DNA of 7,301 bases from Reyranella sp. (GTDB taxonomy: Bacteria > Pseudomonadota > Alphaproteobacteria > Reyranellales > Reyranellaceae). The stretch lies in contig JAUXRT010000086.1 in assembly GCA_030681635.1 (NCBI GenBank), positions 1 to 7,301 on the forward strand. The letters run 5' to 3'. Below, piece after piece: positions 6,198 through 7,301 of the stretch. Within the stretch, counting starts at the first letter, position 1; each line of letters starts with the position of its first letter. The notes under the pieces were generated by a model. It saw only the letters and a list, made by a program, of their open reading frames with translations, was not told the origin of the DNA and did no database searches. The translations under genes and the position numbers were made by a program.

Positions 6198-7301
6198 ATG
6201 ACGACGATCACCCTGGCACCCGGCGCCGTCCCGCTTTCTGCTTGGCGCGAGATCTATCGCGGCGCCTCCGCCGCCATCGACCCGGACAACTATCCCGTCA
6301 TCGAGGCGTCGGCGAAGGCCGTGGCCGCCATCCTGGCGAAAGGCGCGCCGGTCTACGGGATCAATACCGGCTTCGGCAAGCTGGCCAGCGTGCGGATCGA
6401 CGCCGCGGATCTCGGGACACTGCAGCGGAACATCGTGCTGTCGCATGCCGCCGGAGTCGGCCGTCCCATGCCGGTGCCGGTCGCGCGGCTGATGATGGCG
6501 CTGAAACTCGGCAGCCTGGCGCAGGGCGCCTCGGGCGTGCGCGTCGAGACGGTGAAGCTGTTGGAAGCGCTGCTGGCCAAGGGGCTGACGCCGGTGATCC
6601 CCTGCCAGGGCTCCGTCGGCGCTTCGGGCGACCTGGCACCATTGGCCCACATGGCGGCAGCGATGATCGGCGTCGGCGACATGCTGGTCGGTGATGTCCG
6701 CGTGCCGGCGGCGACGGCGCTGGCCGATGCCGGCCTGAAGCCCTTGGTCTTGGGTGCGAAGGAAGGCCTGGCGCTGCTGAACGGCACGCAATTCTCCACC
6801 GCCTATGCGCTGGCTGGCTTGTTCGAAGCGGAAAACCTCCACCACGCCGCGCTCGTGACCGGCGCGCTGTCGACCGACGCGGCGCGCGGCTCCGACGCGC
6901 CGTTCGATCCGCGCATCCACCTGCTGCGGCGACATCAGGGCCAGATCGATTCGGCGGACGCGCTGCGCCGCCTGATGACGGGATCCGCCATCCGCGCCTC
7001 CCATCTGGTCGGCGACGAGCGGGTGCAGGATCCTTACTGTTTGCGCTGCCAGCCCCAGGTGATGGGCGCCGCGCTCGACATCCTGCGCCAGGCGGCGGCG
7101 ACGCTCTCGACCGAGGCCAATGGCGTCACCGACAATCCGCTGATCTTCCCTGAGACCAACGAGGCCCTGTCGGGCGGCAACTTCCACGCCGAGCCGGTGG
7201 CCTTCGCCGCCGACACCCTGGCCCTGGCGATCGCCGAGATCGGGTCGCTCAGTGAACGGCGCACCGCCCTGCTGGTCGATCCGGTGATGAGCGGTCTGCC
7301 C
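6198..7301 (+). CDS. hutH: Histidine ammonia-lyase HutH (C-terminal part beyond window)
   Basis: This enzyme converts L-histidine to urocanate and ammonia, the first step of histidine catabolism, in the cytoplasm. The window holds 368 residues of a protein usually about 510 long; the frame is open to the edge. Active-site residues fall at exactly the positions known for Pseudomonas putida HutH: Tyr53 (PVYGINTGFG), His83, the MIO-forming Ala142-Ser143-Gly144 (in GSVGASGDLAPLAHMA), Asn195, Tyr280, Arg283 and Phe329. The later glutamate (Glu414 in P. putida) is out of view. The MIO triad and His83 favour a true histidine lyase over phenylalanine or tyrosine lyases. The start ATG at 6198 has AGGGG three bases upstream and GGGAGG eleven bases upstream. 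Urocanate, its product, is the usual HutC inducer, so the divergent repressor closes a feedback loop. Further hut genes probably follow to the right. Confidence 0.97.
   Translation, partial: MTTITLAPGAVPLSAWREIYRGASAAIDPDNYPVIEASAKAVAAILAKGAPVYGINTGFGKLASVRIDAADLGTLQRNIVLSHAAGVGRPMPVPVARLMMALKLGSLAQGASGVRVETVKLLEALLAKGLTPVIPCQGSVGASGDLAPLAHMAAAMIGVGDMLVGDVRVPAATALADAGLKPLVLGAKEGLALLNGTQFSTAYALAGLFEAENLHHAALVTGALSTDAARGSDAPFDPRIHLLRRHQGQIDSADALRRLMTGSAIRASHLVGDERVQDPYCLRCQPQVMGAALDILRQAAATLSTEANGVTDNPLIFPETNEALSGGNFHAEPVAFAADTLALAIAEIGSLSERRTALLVDPVMSGLP

Noticed and set aside
6187..6201. Four-codon upstream frame (ATG AGG GGA CAA TGA) overlapping the hutH start
   Set aside because: Its ATG directly abuts the GGGAGG with no spacer, so initiation is unlikely; probably chance.
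6111..7187. Minus-strand frame of 358 codons opposite hutH
   Set aside because: hutH is certain from its active-site residues at canonical positions; the antisense product is low-complexity Arg/Gln/Gly-rich sequence.
6198..7301. Ergothionase or an aromatic amino-acid lyase instead of HutH
   Set aside because: Residues Tyr53, His83, Ala142-Gly144, Asn195, Tyr280, Arg283 and Phe329 match histidine ammonia-lyase numbering throughout, and a HutC repressor is divergent. Only the glutamate outside the window remains unchecked.

Overview
The window is GC-rich, gene-dense DNA with short intergenic gaps. It most resembles an alphaproteobacterium: the HutC protein beside hutH has the alphaproteobacterial look, and NitT/TauT importers and Fe(II)/2-oxoglutarate dioxygenases are common there. 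No 16S rRNA or other marker is present, so order and genus cannot be assigned.

Layout. Positions 6085 down to 1 are read on the minus strand; 6198 to the right edge is read on the plus strand. In minus-strand order the genes are: a HutC-type GntR repressor (6085-5348); a short promoter/operator region; a phytanoyl-CoA dioxygenase (PhyH)-like oxygenase (5262-4453); a periplasmic substrate-binding protein (4420-3452); an intercistronic hairpin (3440-3396); an ABC permease (3377-2601); an ABC ATPase (2604-1822); a second HutC-type GntR regulator (1819-1094); and a TauD/TfdA-like dioxygenase (1048 to beyond the left edge). Divergent from the first repressor is hutH, histidine ammonia-lyase, which runs off the right edge.

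How it may work together. hutH with its divergent hutC is the start of a classical histidine utilisation locus, in which HutC represses until urocanate accumulates. The six-gene set next door looks like one operon: a NitT/TauT-type importer between two iron-dependent oxygenases, with its own HutC-type regulator inside. Two HutC-like sites support a link between the two units: a 20-bp inverted repeat in the hutC-hutH gap, and TGTATAGACA (minus strand) in front of the oxygenase/importer operon. Both contain TGTATAG. A sequence with sigma-54 -24/-12 spacing lies just upstream of the second site. The most interesting reading, which is inference, is an accessory hut-linked module that imports an imidazole or modified-histidine compound, or another nitrogen source, and oxidises it before the hut pathway. 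The substrate cannot be read from sequence.

There is no gene-free stretch over 300 bases. I saw no tRNA, rRNA, CRISPR array, insertion sequence or prophage sign.
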